Source of the DNA: Bifidobacterium italicum
Lineage (GTDB): Bacteria > Actinomycetota > Actinomycetes > Actinomycetales > Bifidobacteriaceae
DNA: 64,000 nt
Direction of reading: 5' to 3'
NCBI RefSeq assembly: GCF_002286915.1
Contig: NZ_MVOG01000011.1
Coordinates: 1-64,000, forward strand
Position numbers and translations under genes: made by a program. The notes beneath the pieces were generated by a model that saw nothing but the letters and a program-made list of their open reading frames with translations, ran no database searches and was not told the origin of the DNA. Positions 1-8,999 of this stretch are shown here, in pieces. Numbering within the stretch: the first letter of the stretch is position 1; every line of letters begins with the position of its first letter.

Positions 1-916
1 CCGGCTGACCGTCGGTGCCGGGGATTGTGACGAGCCACGCGTTCGTGCCGTCCGCACGCACATAGCGCGAGATCGCTATCGTCGCATACGACAGCCCCGT
101 GCGGCCGCCGTCGCCGTTCGCGGCGGCGAGCCTGCGCAGGTCGTGCAGCGCCGCGGCGGTGCCGTCGACGTAGCCCACAGGCCGCTCGGAAGGAACCGGC
201 GACGTCCGCGTCACGACGAGGCGGTCGCCCTGTGCGCGGTCGTTGAGCGGCCCGCTCACGGCCGAGATCCGTCCGGCCGCCGCGGCGACATGGCGGCCGT
301 CGCCACGGAGCGCGCCGGCGCCCACCAGTCCGGGAAGCGCCGCCATGCCGGACAGATGCGCGCCGACGCCGGCCATCAGCCCTTCCTGCATCCACGATGT
401 GGCGCGCGACGCATGGGCGACGCCGAAGAAACCCTCGGCGGCGTAGCCGTACGCCGCGCCGCACAGGCCGACCCCGGCGCCGACGACCGTCATCGTCAGC
501 GGATTGAGCGTCGTCAGCAGCTGCACGGCCTTCGACGTCGATCCGCGGTTGGCCGATTCGGCCGCGCTGTACAAACCGTGGGCGCGCGCGACGAGATCGG
601 CGAGCCGTCCGCATTCATCGCCGACGCGGCGCAGCATCGCGCCGACGTCGTTGCAGGCGTCGACGGCGCGGGTGATGCGGTGCGTCGCCGACGCCGAAGC
701 GGCCGCCGCGCCGCCGGCCGTCTCGATGGCGGGCAGCCGCGCGAGCATGTCCATCTGCTGCGTCGACAGCGCGAAGGCCGTGCGCGTCCAGGCGGACGCG
801 CAGGCCGCGAGCGCCCGGTGCGTCGCCTCGAGCCGAGCCCAGGCCTCGAGATAGTCGCCGTCGTCGGCGACGCCGTAGGAGCCGCCGTGCACCGAGGAGG
901 TCACCCGTCTGGTCAT
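1..916 (-). CDS. Large protein with N-terminal helical (WXG/PPE-like) region, C-terminus cut by window edge
   Basis: Open minus-strand frame of about 305 codons that runs off the window edge, so its C-terminus is missing. The ATG overlaps the stop of the upstream WXG100-like gene (ATGA), indicating translational coupling. Residues about 20-110 are Ala-rich amphipathic helix with a pattern like the helical N-termini of type VII secretion substrates. A Gly/Ala-rich segment follows. The last visible residues include VTIPGTDGQ, reminiscent of the start of a lipase-like alpha/beta-hydrolase domain. Function is unknown. That it is a type VII-associated effector or partner is inference from the neighbouring small WHG protein; no secretion ATPase is in view. 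Confidence 0.7.
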   Translation of the reverse strand, partial: MTRRVTSSVHGGSYGVADDGDYLEAWARLEATHRALAACASAWTRTAFALSTQQMDMLARLPAIETAGGAAAASASATHRITRAVDACNDVGAMLRRVGDECGRLADLVARAHGLYSAAESANRGSTSKAVQLLTTLNPLTMTVVGAGVGLCGAAYGYAAEGFFGVAHASRATSWMQEGLMAGVGAHLSGMAALPGLVGAGALRGDGRHVAAAAGRISAVSGPLNDRAQGDRLVVTRTSPVPSERPVGYVDGTAAALHDLRRLAAANGDGGRTGLSYATIAISRYVRADGTNAWLVTIPGTDGQP

Positions 917-1203
917 CGCGCGCCTCCCGTCCCCAGCAGCATCGCCGGCGCGAGCTCGGCCTGCGCGCGCACGATGCGCGCCTGCGTCGAGGCCGCGCGG
1001 ATGCGCTCGCGGTAGAGCTCGCAGGCCTCGCCGTGCCATCCGTCGATCGTGCAGGCGCCGAGCGAGGCGACTGCCTCGTCGATCGTCGCCGCGCATTCGC
1101 GCGCCATCCGCTGCATGATCAGGTGGCAGTCGGCCATGGCCCTCTCGATCGTCGCCGTGGCGTCGGCGTCGCGCAGCAGGAGTTCCGGGGTCATCGGCGG
1201 CAT
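913..1203 (-). CDS. Small WXG100-like protein
   Basis: About 96 residues, helical, with a Trp-His-Gly turn at residues 56-58, the place where ESAT-6/WXG100 proteins carry their W-x-G hairpin. Size matches the family. The stop overlaps the start of the next large gene by ATGA, so the two are co-translated. The reading frame extends upstream to an ATG at 1290, but that extension uses ATA and CGA codons unlike the rest and looks non-coding. ATG 1203 or 1194 is preferred, although no clear Shine-Dalgarno is seen. Membership in a WXG100 pair is inferred from motif and length. Confidence 0.6.
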   Translation of the reverse strand: MPPMTPELLLRDADATATIERAMADCHLIMQRMARECAATIDEAVASLGACTIDGWHGEACELYRERIRAASTQARIVRAQAELAPAMLLGTGGAR

Positions 1204-1426
1204 GAGCGTAGGGGCTGCGCCCAGCGTTCGTATCGGCCGGCGCCCGTGGAGGGGACCGGCCGTCCGCATCGTGTCTTGTGTCGTGTCCATGACTCCATTG
1301 GACGCCGGGCGGGGCGGCCGTGTCCAGCCATGGCGGCCGCGGTGACCGGAAGGCCGGCTCGGCCCCGGAATGTGGACGACACGACGTGTGGATACCAGCC
1401 GTATGCATCCACACCGCATGTGGAAG

Positions 1427-1465
1427 GGGCCCGTCGCGTCCACGGCATGTGGATGCGACGGGCCC
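1427..1465. terminator. Hairpin between the VWA operon end and the WXG100-like gene
   Basis: A 17-bp stem (1427-1443 with 1449-1465, one G-U pair) and a 5-nt loop. No clear T-run. It lies just downstream of the last gene of the six-gene operon (reading minus) and upstream of the WXG100-like gene. Confidence 0.6.
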
Positions 1466-1501
1466 GCGGCATGGATGCGGATGCGTCGGTGCAGGGGCGG
1501 C

Positions 1502-2086
1502 TCACCAGGGTTTGGCGTCCCGATCGCCGCCCGTGCCGCCCTGCTGCGTGCGCTTGCCGTCCTGCGCAGGGTCGGATCGGTCGCCCTCGGTCGGCTCGTT
1601 GTTCTTGAGCAGCTCCTCGAGCTTGCGCCGTTCCTGCTCGTCGAGCGCCGGGTCGGCGTCGCGTTCGGCGTCCTGCGTCGATGTGCCGTCGGCGTCCTGC
1701 GGCTGGCTGTCGCGCTCCTCCTGCGCGATGCGTTCCTCGAGCCGTCCCGTCAGCGTCCTGGAGACCTCGACGTTCGCGTCGACGGACGAGGCGAGCCGCG
1801 GCAGCAGCGTCGCCTTCGCGGCCAGCAGCGCGTCATAGCGCGCGTCGGTCCGCCGCTGCTGCGTCAACAGCCGCTTGAGGTCGGCGTCGGGTTTGGACGC
1901 CTCGTCGATCGTGCGCGTCAGCGTCGCCGTGGCGTCGGCGTTCTCGTCGGCCGCGTGGATGTTCCACAGCGACCAGACCGCCGTGGCCGCGGCCACGGTC
2001 GCGACGACGAGCAGGACGATGCGGGCGGCGAGCGGCAGACGCCGTGTCCGCGTCGCGCGCGGCGCCTTGGATGATGCGTCGGTCAT
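1502..2086 (-). CDS. Membrane-anchored coiled-coil/acidic protein, last gene of MoxR-VWA operon
   Basis: 194 residues. A basic N-terminus is followed by one membrane segment (about residues 20-42), then a charged, helix-prone extracytoplasmic region and an acidic, Gln/Asp-rich low-complexity tail. It starts with ATG overlapping the stop of the preceding VWA gene, so it is the sixth gene of the operon. No family recognised. Position corresponds to the last members of Bat-type (Bacteroides aerotolerance-like) loci, which are often TPR or coiled-coil proteins; here I see no clear TPR motif. A role as scaffold for the VWA pair is inference. Confidence 0.75.
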   Translation of the reverse strand: MTDASSKAPRATRTRRLPLAARIVLLVVATVAAATAVWSLWNIHAADENADATATLTRTIDEASKPDADLKRLLTQQRRTDARYDALLAAKATLLPRLASSVDANVEVSRTLTGRLEERIAQEERDSQPQDADGTSTQDAERDADPALDEQERRKLEELLKNNEPTEGDRSDPAQDGKRTQQGGTGGDRDAKPW

Positions 2087-3093
2087 TGCAACAGCCTCCT
2101 CGATCGGCCGAACCACGCGCCGGCCTCCCATGCCATGACGGCGAGCAGCGCGAACACGACCGGCCATACGACCGGCGTCACGCGCACGCGTTCCTTGTAC
2201 GTCGTCGTCGAGCGCCAGCGTTGGGATTCCCTCGCGATCGCCGACGAGGCGACGGTGCCGCCGTCCTCGGTGAACAGCGCAGTGCCGCTCAGCTCGTCGG
2301 CGATCGACTCGATCTGGCGCCTGTCCATGATCGAGACGCCCGGCTGTCCGGTCGACGGGTCGACGACCCAACCGCCGTCGGCTCCGTCGGCCTCCGGCTT
2401 CGGCACCCTGCCGCCGGACTCGGTGCCCACGCCGATGACGCAGGCGTCGTCGAGATAGCGGCGCAGCGACGAGAACGTGCGTCGCGACGTCGGGATCGTC
2501 TGCTCGCCGTCGGTGATCAGATACAGCACGATGCGGTCGTCGGGATGCGCGTCGCGGATCGACTTGAGCGTGAGCAGCAGCTGGTCGATCGCCGCGTCCG
2601 CCGACGATCCCGACGAGGCGGCCGTCGCCTCGGGGCGCAGCGACGCCGCCCAATGGTCGATCGCCGCCGCGTCCGGGGTCAGCGGCACGTCGAGCGTGCC
2701 CGCCGAGCCGAAGCTGACCGCCGCGAAGCTCGAGTTCGCGTAGGTCGTCGTGATGTCGTCGATCGCGGCCTTCGCCGCATCGAGGCGGCTGATATCGCGC
2801 CGGTCTCCGTAGGTCGCGTCGCCCACGCCCATCGAACCGGTCACATCGGCCGCGATCACGACGTCGGTCGCGTTCACGGCGCGGCTCGTCGTCGTCGCGG
2901 CGACGCTCGGCGTGAACGCGAGCACGGCGAGCAGCACGCAGATCACGACGCGTCTGACGCACATGCCGAGCGTCTCGTCGCCACGCCGGCGCGCATGCAG
3001 CGCGACGACGCCGACGGCGAGCGCGGCGAGCGCGGTCGCGAGCGCCGACGCGGCGAGCCATCCGAGCGCGGGAGCGAAGGTGAATCCGTTCAT
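2083..3093 (-). CDS. VWA-domain membrane protein (BatB-like)
   Basis: 336 residues. Two N-terminal membrane segments (about 8-32 and 47-66), an extracytoplasmic von Willebrand factor A domain (about 75-295), and a C-terminal membrane segment (about 310-328). The metal-ion-dependent adhesion site is D83-V-T-G-S87, a Thr variant of D-x-S-x-S, followed by LITDGE later in the domain. Overlaps the gene before by ATGA. MoxR ATPases are known to act on VWA partners, so this protein and the next-door VWA protein are probable clients or effectors of the operon's MoxR. Substrate unknown. Confidence 0.85.
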   Translation of the reverse strand: MNGFTFAPALGWLAASALATALAALAVGVVALHARRRGDETLGMCVRRVVICVLLAVLAFTPSVAATTTSRAVNATDVVIAADVTGSMGVGDATYGDRRDISRLDAAKAAIDDITTTYANSSFAAVSFGSAGTLDVPLTPDAAAIDHWAASLRPEATAASSGSSADAAIDQLLLTLKSIRDAHPDDRIVLYLITDGEQTIPTSRRTFSSLRRYLDDACVIGVGTESGGRVPKPEADGADGGWVVDPSTGQPGVSIMDRRQIESIADELSGTALFTEDGGTVASSAIARESQRWRSTTTYKERVRVTPVVWPVVFALLAVMAWEAGAWFGRSRRLLQ

Positions 3094-4142
3094 CGTCTCA
3101 ACCTCCATGCCACAAGCAGCCATGCGCCGACGAGCGCGGCGAGCACGAGCGTCCACCAGCCTGGTGCGTCCGTCCACGCGGCGCGGCCCTCATCCTCGAC
3201 GTCCTTCGTACGCCGCGCGTCGATCGAGCGCACGAGCTCGTCGACCGAATCGCCGTTCGAACGCGTCAGGAAGACGCCGCCGTGCTCCTCGATGAGCGTG
3301 CGCATCCGCGTCGTCGCCTCGTCGCCTTCGCTCTGGGGCGGCCCGGAGAACAGGCCGTCGACGGCGATATCCGCCTTCGACGTCATCGCGAGCGCCTCGT
3401 CGAGCGTGTAAGTGGGGGTGCCGGAGACGACGTTGTCGGTCGCCAATACGATCGAGGCGTCGCGGCTCATGTCCGAGGACGAGCGTCCGTAGGAGAAGCC
3501 GGGCAGCATCGCCGCGCAGCTGACGAGGCCGTCGCCGATCAGGCTCGTCGCGTTCCTGCGGTTCTGCGTGCCGGCGAGCCAGTCGGAGACCTGCTGGTAC
3601 TGCCGATCGCTCATGCCGTCGATGTCGTCCTGCGATTCGACGCCGGCGAGCAGCTCGCTCGCCTCGTCGAGCTGCCTGCTGACCATCGCGTAGTCGTCGG
3701 TGAGCGGGAACACGGTGCGCGACGTCGAATTGAAGATGCTCATGCCGATGCGTTCGCCGCGGAAGCGCGTGACGAGCGAGCGGTAGGTGTCGATCACCTG
3801 ACGGTCGTAGGGGAGCGCCGAACCGGAGACGTCGAGGCACAGCACGATGTCGCGCGTCGCGCTGCGTTCGGACTGAGCGTCCACCTGGGCCGGACGCGCC
3901 GCGAACACGCAGGCGAGCATGAGCGCGAGCGCGATGAGCGCGGCGGCCGCGCGGTTGAGCCTGCGCCACAGGCGCAGCAGGCGGGCGCCCTGCTCGGTCT
4001 CGAGGCCGTCGTCGACGTCCCACGCCTCGGCATCCGCCGGGTCGGCGCCCCCGCGCGCGTTGAGCCAGAAGGCGAGCGCGCCGATCGCGCATGCCGCGGC
4101 GACGGCGATCGGGATCGCCCAGGGCCATTGCCAGTGCAGCAT
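3090..4142 (-). CDS. VWA-domain membrane protein (BatA-like)
   Basis: 350 residues, with membrane segments near 8-27 and 64-83 and a C-terminal one near 328-346 bracketing a VWA domain. The MIDAS motif is canonical, D104-V-S-G-S108, and a later LATDNV segment supplies the second metal loop. ATG 4142 lies 3 nt below the previous stop codon. Paralogous in layout to the downstream VWA gene; the pair probably forms a hetero-complex, as proposed for BatA/BatB. Inference, not shown by sequence. Confidence 0.87.
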   Translation of the reverse strand: MLHWQWPWAIPIAVAAACAIGALAFWLNARGGADPADAEAWDVDDGLETEQGARLLRLWRRLNRAAAALIALALMLACVFAARPAQVDAQSERSATRDIVLCLDVSGSALPYDRQVIDTYRSLVTRFRGERIGMSIFNSTSRTVFPLTDDYAMVSRQLDEASELLAGVESQDDIDGMSDRQYQQVSDWLAGTQNRRNATSLIGDGLVSCAAMLPGFSYGRSSSDMSRDASIVLATDNVVSGTPTYTLDEALAMTSKADIAVDGLFSGPPQSEGDEATTRMRTLIEEHGGVFLTRSNGDSVDELVRSIDARRTKDVEDEGRAAWTDAPGWWTLVLAALVGAWLLVAWRLRR

Positions 4143-4144
4143 CG

Positions 4145-4678
4145 TCAGCGCCACCTTTCCACGAGATCGGCCACCCATCCGGCGGCCGTCGCCACCGACG
4201 CCTCACGGACGCGCGGATGGTCGGCGTCGGCGAATTCGGGCGGGTAGAGCGCGGCGATCGTCATGCGCAGCGCATCCCAGTTGCCGGCGTCGCCGCCGCG
4301 CGGTTCGCGCTCGAGGTCGTGCAGCGTGCGCGCGGCGAGCGGACGGCCCGAGCGCTCCGACGCGAAGGCGCGCGCGATCGCGGCGAGGCGCGCATAGGCC
4401 TCGTCGGCCGTGATCCGCTGCGCGTCGTAGTCATGCACGACGGCGTCGATGCGCGCGAACCAGACGCGTCGGTCGGAGCCGTCGGCGTGCGCGCCGGCGG
4501 GGCGTCCCACCCCGTCCCCGCGCCGCGGCATGAACGCGAGCGCGACGCACACGGCGGCGACGGCGAGTGCGACGGCGCAGCAGATCCACAGCGGCGTTGC
4601 GAGCTGCGGCGCCGGAACCGGCCTGAGCTCATCGGATGCGGCGAGGCCGGCCGGCATCATCATGACGGACGGTCTCAT
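4145..4678 (-). CDS. Small membrane protein of MoxR-DUF58-VWA operon
   Basis: 177 residues. A Met-rich start leads into one clear membrane helix (about 28-49), then a soluble helical domain ending in a Trp-Val-x-D-L-V-E-R-W-like helix. ATG overlaps the DUF58 stop (ATGA). Genes in this slot of MoxR operons often carry a DUF4381-like membrane protein, and topology and position fit. I cannot confirm the family by eye. Expected to reside in the cytoplasmic membrane with its neighbours. Confidence 0.75.
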   Translation of the reverse strand: MRPSVMMMPAGLAASDELRPVPAPQLATPLWICCAVALAVAAVCVALAFMPRRGDGVGRPAGAHADGSDRRVWFARIDAVVHDYDAQRITADEAYARLAAIARAFASERSGRPLAARTLHDLEREPRGGDAGNWDALRMTIAALYPPEFADADHPRVREASVATAAGWVADLVERWR

Positions 4679-5652
4679 GCGGGCACCCCCTTGCGCGGCC
4701 GCGCCGCGCCGGCGCGCAGATGGGAGCGCGCGCCGGGCGCGCCCAGACGGCTCAGCGAGATCAGACGGACGAAATCGTGGAACATCGCCTCGCTCGAATC
4801 GGCGTGGATGAGGCGTGCGCCGGCGCGTGACAGCTCCTGGCGCAGCGCCGAGACGCGGTACGCGCGGTGCGTGGCGACCTCGTCGGCGAGTGTGCGGCGC
4901 GTCAGGAACGCGGGGATGCGCCGGCCGCTCACGCCGTCGACGACGCGCACGCCGCGCCGGCCCGCGACCGGATCGGCGGCGAAGGGGTTGACGGTGGCGA
5001 CGTCGATGAGGACGAAGGGATGGGTCTGCGCGATACGGCGCACGCGGCGCAGCTCGTCGTCGCCGACGGCGTCGCCGCAGGTCGCCAGCACGACGAGCGC
5101 GTGGCGGTCGCGCAGCCGGACCGCGTAGTCGAGCAGTGCGCCGAGGTTGCGCGGCCGGGACCAGGAACGGTCGGTCGCCTCGTCGATCTGGCGTTCGAAC
5201 TGCGCGAAGCCGCCGTGGAACGGCACGCGGGTGATGCGCGACATGTCGCCCAGGACGAGGGAGACGTCGTCGCTGCGGCGCAGCGTCAGCGCCGCGAACA
5301 TGCACAGCGCGTTCGCGGCGACGGCGTACGCATGTTCGCCCGACGGGCATGTGGCCGTCATTTCGCGGCCGGCGTCCATCAGCAGATGGACGCGGCTGCT
5401 CGAACGGCGCTCGCGCTGCACGACCATCGTGCGGCCTGAGCGCGCGCTGATCTTCCAGTCGATCCGGCGCGCCTCGTCGCCGATCTCGTAGGCGCGTACG
5501 TCGAGCAGGTCGTCGGTGCCGCCGCGCCGCGGGGAACGGTGCTCGCCCTCGAGCACGCCGAGAGCGCGCGCGACGGTCGGCAGCGACATCGACGTGCCCA
5601 GGGCCTCGATGCGCCGGCGCACCGGGTCTTCGTGTCGGCGGGCGTCGATCAT
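4675..5652 (-). CDS. DUF58 domain protein
   Basis: 325 residues. DUF58 proteins are VWA-like partners of MoxR ATPases. The signature segment near residues 50-75 is present: a D-x-R-x-Y-x-x-G-D-x-x-R-x-I-D-W-K run followed by a basic stretch and the helix region with a DAGREM segment. The frame starts at the ATG overlapping the moxR stop (ATGA). No membrane helices seen here, unlike many DUF58 proteins that have two N-terminal ones, so it is likely a soluble cytoplasmic adaptor. Function within the operon is inferred from MoxR-DUF58-VWA co-conservation. Confidence 0.88.
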   Translation of the reverse strand: MIDARRHEDPVRRRIEALGTSMSLPTVARALGVLEGEHRSPRRGGTDDLLDVRAYEIGDEARRIDWKISARSGRTMVVQRERRSSSRVHLLMDAGREMTATCPSGEHAYAVAANALCMFAALTLRRSDDVSLVLGDMSRITRVPFHGGFAQFERQIDEATDRSWSRPRNLGALLDYAVRLRDRHALVVLATCGDAVGDDELRRVRRIAQTHPFVLIDVATVNPFAADPVAGRRGVRVVDGVSGRRIPAFLTRRTLADEVATHRAYRVSALRQELSRAGARLIHADSSEAMFHDFVRLISLSRLGAPGARSHLRAGAARPRKGVPA

Positions 5653-6698
5653 GGAACCGGGACCGCCTTGACGATCTGGTCGACGACCTGATCGGCGTCG
5701 ACGCCGTCGGCGAGGGCCTCGAATGTCAGCAGGATGCGGTGGCGCAGCACCTCGTGGGCGAAGCGCTTGAGGTCCTCCGGGATCACGTAGTCGCGGCCGG
5801 CCATCAGCGCCGAGGCCTGGCCGATGCGCACGAGCGCGATCGAGGCGCGCGGCGAGGCGCCGAGTCGCACGAGCGACGACAACCCCTGAACGGGCTTGGG
5901 GCCGCCGCCGCGGGACGTGTCGGCGATGTCGACCGCGTATTTCATGATCGGGTCCGAAACGTGGACCTTCCTGGCGGCGGCGCGCAGGAACTCGACGTCG
6001 GGGATCGAGACGACGTCCGGCGTCACGGCCGTCGGGTCGAGCGTGTCGGAGCCGCGGCGCGTGAGCATCGCGAGCATCGCGACCTCCTGGTCGGGCTTCG
6101 GATAGGTCATGACGGCCTTCATCATGAATCGGTCCATCTGCGCCTCGGGCAGGTTGAAGGTGCCCTCCTCCTCGATCGGGTTCTGCGTGGCGATGACCAT
6201 GAACGGCTTGGGCAGCGGGATGCGCTGGCCGCCGATCGTCGTGGCGCCCTCGGCCATCGCCTCGAGCATCGCCGACTGCGTCTTCGCGTTCGAACGGTTG
6301 ATCTCGTCGAGGAGCACGAAGTTCGCGTGAATCGGGCCGATCTGCGTCGAGAAGCGCTGCGTCGAGAAGTCGAAGACCTGTGTGCCCACGAGGTCGGAGG
6401 GCATCAGGTCGGGCGTGCATTGGACGCGCTTGAAGGTTCCGGAGACCGACGTGGCGAGCGTCTGGGCGGCCGTCGTCTTCGCGAGGCCCGGCACTGATTC
6501 GATGAGGATGTGGCCGCCGGCGACGAGCGTCGTGATCAGCGATTCGCGCAGGTTGTCCTGTCCGACGAGCGTCCCCGCGAAACGGTTGCGGATCCGTGCG
6601 ACGAGCTGCTGGGCGCGCGCCGCGTCCTGGGAGGACGGCGCCGCGGGTCTGGGCGGGGCGGCCGGCGGCGTCTGTGGTTGCTGGTGGAACAAGGCCAT
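5649..6698 (-). CDS. moxR: MoxR-family AAA+ ATPase
   Basis: 349 residues after a Pro/Gln-rich N-terminal tail (1-25). Walker A lies at about 67-75 (E-S-V-P-G-L-A-K-T), Walker B FVLLDEINR is near 130, and the family hallmark ATQNPIEEEGTFNLPEAQMD is near 170. MoxR proteins are chaperone-like ATPases that mature or insert metal into VWA proteins. First gene of the operon. ATG 6698 has a GAAGAG-like ribosome site about 8 nt upstream; GTG at 6707 is an alternative. The rest of the operon is coupled by four-base overlaps. Confidence 0.95.
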   Translation of the reverse strand: MALFHQQPQTPPAAPPRPAAPSSQDAARAQQLVARIRNRFAGTLVGQDNLRESLITTLVAGGHILIESVPGLAKTTAAQTLATSVSGTFKRVQCTPDLMPSDLVGTQVFDFSTQRFSTQIGPIHANFVLLDEINRSNAKTQSAMLEAMAEGATTIGGQRIPLPKPFMVIATQNPIEEEGTFNLPEAQMDRFMMKAVMTYPKPDQEVAMLAMLTRRGSDTLDPTAVTPDVVSIPDVEFLRAAARKVHVSDPIMKYAVDIADTSRGGGPKPVQGLSSLVRLGASPRASIALVRIGQASALMAGRDYVIPEDLKRFAHEVLRHRILLTFEALADGVDADQVVDQIVKAVPVP

Positions 6699-6813
6699 GG
6701 CATGCACTCTTCTGTAGTTCGGATGGGTTCGAGAGCACATTGTACTTGCCATGCTTGAGCGTGGGCCGTGTTCACCGGGGGCGGCGCCGCCCCCGCGCAG
6801 GCGCCGCGGGCGT

Positions 6814-7515
6814 CTAGAGCGACCAGTCGATCGGGGAGGCGCCCATCGCCTCGAGCGCGGCGTTCGCGCGCGAGAACGGGCGCGAACCGAAGAACCCCCG
6901 CGAGGCGGACAACGGGCTCGGATGCGCCGAGGCGATGATGAAGGCGTTCGACAGCAGCGGCGCAAGCGTCTGCGCGTTGCGTCCCCACAGGATGGCGACG
7001 AGCGGCAGCGGGCGCCCCTGTTCGTCGACGCGCGCGTTGAGCGCCTTGACGGCGGCGTCGGTGACCGGGCGCCATCCCTTGTCCTGATGGCTGTTCGGAC
7101 GGTGCGCCTCGACCGTCAGGCTCCTGTTGAGCAGCATGACGCCCCGCCGCGTCCAGGGGCTCAGGTCGCCGTTGCGCGGCGGCGGCACATGCAGGTCGTC
7201 CTGCAGCTCCTTATATATGTTGATCAGGCTCTTGGGCAGCGGGCGCACGTCGGGCGCCACCGAGAAGCTCAGGCCCACCGGGTATCCCGGCGTCGGATAC
7301 GGGTCCTGCCCGACGATGAGCACCTTGACGTCGCGCATCGGCGGCACGCGGAACGCGCGCAGGATGTCGTGTGCGGCCGGCAGGATCTGCCTGCCCTCGG
7401 CGGCCTGTTCGCGCAGGAAGTCCCCCATGTGGTGGATCTGCTCCTCGACGGGCGCGAGGGCGAGCGCCCACTGCGGGTCGATCGATTCGTTCAACGGCTT
7501 GCATGGTCTGCTCAT
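6814..7515 (-). CDS. ung: Uracil-DNA glycosylase (family 1)
   Basis: 233 residues. Removes uracil from DNA to start base-excision repair. The water-activating loop G-Q-D-P-Y (Asp71) is followed by PTPGY, the variant common in actinobacterial Ung in place of the enterobacterial H. The DNA-intercalation loop [13 protein letters not shown] is present near the C-terminus. Length is normal. Monocistronic: it sits between the moxR operon promoter region and a divergent LytR_C-like gene, with its ATG at 7515. Confidence 0.96.
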   Translation of the reverse strand: MSRPCKPLNESIDPQWALALAPVEEQIHHMGDFLREQAAEGRQILPAAHDILRAFRVPPMRDVKVLIVGQDPYPTPGYPVGLSFSVAPDVRPLPKSLINIYKELQDDLHVPPPRNGDLSPWTRRGVMLLNRSLTVEAHRPNSHQDKGWRPVTDAAVKALNARVDEQGRPLPLVAILWGRNAQTLAPLLSNAFIIASAHPSPLSASRGFFGSRPFSRANAALEAMGASPIDWSL

Positions 7516-7659
7516 GGCTCCAAGCGTACCCGCGGCGTGGGTCCGGCGGCGTTGCGGCGTGCCCAGTGCCTTCGTTATAGTGAATTGCGGGAACGTCGTG
7601 CGCGTGCCTTGACGGCCGCGCCGGCCGCGCACACGCCCGTACGACACGGAAGGACCATT

Positions 7660-8337
7660 ATGGCTCGCAAGGACAGCGAAGGTTACGACTCCTACCCGAA
7701 GGACGCCTACGACGACCCGCCCCAGGGGCCGGTCGGCGTGCACCGGGGCGCACGCTCGTGGGGCGTCCGGCTCACGCCCTTCGTCATCGTCGTCATCGCC
7801 GCGGTCGCCGCCGGCGTGCTGTTCTGGGGCATCTTCTCCGGCGAGGCGGCGAGCCTGCTGCGCGGGCGCGTCTCGTCGTCGTCGAGCTCGAGCGCGCAGG
7901 TCGCGCAGACGACGACGGCCGCCGGGGACGGTGCATCCTCGGCCTCCTCGGGCGAATCCCCGGCATCGTCGAGCGGGTCGGCCTCTCCGAGCGAGTCCGC
8001 CTCGCCGTCCGAATCGGCCTCTCCGAGCGAGTCGTCCCAGGCGCCGACCCCCGAGGAGTCGCAGCAGGTCAACAAGGCGGCGGCGATCAGCGTCGTCAAC
8101 GGCACCGCGCAGGACGGCTACGCATCCACCGAGGCGCAGAAGCTCGTCGCCGACGGTTATCCGAACGCGACGCCGATGAACCCCGGCGACATGGCGCTGC
8201 CCGGGCAGACCGTCGTGTGGTACCAGAACGACGCCGATCTGGCCACGGCGCAGGCGGTCGCCGACACGCTCGGCATCGCCGCCGTCGAACAGGCGCCCGG
8301 CATCGGGGCGCCGATCGTCGTCGTGCTCATGCAGTGA
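7660..8337 (+). CDS. Membrane-anchored LytR_C-like (cell envelope) protein
   Basis: 225 residues: a short cytoplasmic N-terminus rich in Asp/Tyr, one membrane helix (about 39-60), a long Ser/Ala/Glu/Pro spacer with repeats of SPSES, and a C-terminal domain (about 140-225). That domain begins [11 protein letters not shown] and ends V-V-L-M-Q, which matches the LytR_C (LytR/CpsA/Psr C-terminal) pattern. A role at the cell wall is inferred from this domain and the spacer. GGAAGGA precedes the ATG. Followed by a strong terminator. Confidence 0.85.
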   Translation: MARKDSEGYDSYPKDAYDDPPQGPVGVHRGARSWGVRLTPFVIVVIAAVAAGVLFWGIFSGEAASLLRGRVSSSSSSSAQVAQTTTAAGDGASSASSGESPASSSGSASPSESASPSESASPSESSQAPTPEESQQVNKAAAISVVNGTAQDGYASTEAQKLVADGYPNATPMNPGDMALPGQTVVWYQNDADLATAQAVADTLGIAAVEQAPGIGAPIVVVLMQ

Positions 8338-8360
8338 GCCGCGGTTTGCGGAGGGATGTC

Positions 8361-8398
8361 ACGGGTCCGCGCGCCTTCGGGGGCGCGGACCCGTTTTC
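8361..8398 (+). terminator. Rho-independent terminator of LytR_C-like gene
   Basis: A 15-bp GC-rich stem (8361-8375 with 8380-8394, one mismatch), TTCG loop, followed by TTTT. Sits 23 nt after the stop. Confidence 0.85.
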
Positions 8399-8439
8399 GT
8401 GTGCGCCACGGACGGCGAAACGCCGTCCGTGGCGCACAC
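8399..8439. repeat. Perfect 19-bp inverted repeat
   Basis: Arms 8399-8417 and 8421-8439 are perfect reverse complements around AAA. It directly abuts the preceding terminator. No T-run follows, so it may be a second (bidirectional) terminator or a structured element. Confidence 0.8.
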
Positions 8440-8587
8440 AATGGGGGCGTGCGACATGTCCCGGCCATATGGGTGGCTACACTGGGGTAGCGATTGCGTT
8501 CTGATTCCCGATGATTGGGGACGTTTTAGGTCACGGGACATGACGATCGTGGTCTTCTATGGTTTGGCTAAAGAAAGAATTAGGGAA

Positions 8588-8797
8588 ATGACACAGGGAA
8601 CCGTCAAGTTCTTCAGTGCTGGCAAGGGTTATGGTTTCATCACGACGGCGGAGGGAGGTGACGACGTCTTCGTTCACTATTCGGCGATCCAGTCGGAGGG
8701 CTTCCGCACGCTGCGCGAAGGCGACGCCGTCGAATTCGAACTGGAGGACACGCCGAAGGGGCTTCGCGCGACGAAGGTATCGGTGATCAATCGGTAG
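8588..8797 (+). CDS. Cold-shock domain protein (CspA family)
   Basis: 69 residues, a complete cold-shock domain with RNP1 (GKGYGFIT) and RNP2 (DVFVHYSAI) RNA-binding motifs. Binds single-stranded nucleic acid and acts as an RNA chaperone. The upstream 150 nt lacks a gene and could be a structured 5' leader. ATG 8588 is preceded by AGGGAA. Confidence 0.93.
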   Translation: MTQGTVKFFSAGKGYGFITTAEGGDDVFVHYSAIQSEGFRTLREGDAVEFELEDTPKGLRATKVSVINR

Positions 8798-8964
8798 CAT
8801 TCGGACGCAAGCCCGTCCCGGCCGGACGACGACCCGCATGAAACCGCCCGCGGGAACGTCGTCCGGCCTTGTCGTATCCGCGCCGCCCCGATATGCGCCG
8901 GCATCGCGCGCCGAACATCCGGCCGCCCATATCTTGCCCACAGCGCAATGTGCAGCATGTCGGG

Positions 8965-8991
8965 TTGGCACTCGAGCGGTGAGAGTGCTAA
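8965..8991. promoter_or_regulatory. CIRCE operator (HrcA site) upstream of groL
   Basis: TTGGCACTC, 9-nt spacer, GAGTGCTAA: one base from the consensus TTAGCACTC-N9-GAGTGCTAA. Located about 115 nt before the groL ATG. HrcA repression is the known function of this element. Confidence 0.93.
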
Positions 8992-8999
8992 TCTGCGAT

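Noticed and set aside
1191-1505. Minus-strand 104-residue frame and extension of the WXG100-like gene to 1443
   Set aside because: Runs through a terminator hairpin and uses rare codons; protein similarity pattern begins near 1203.
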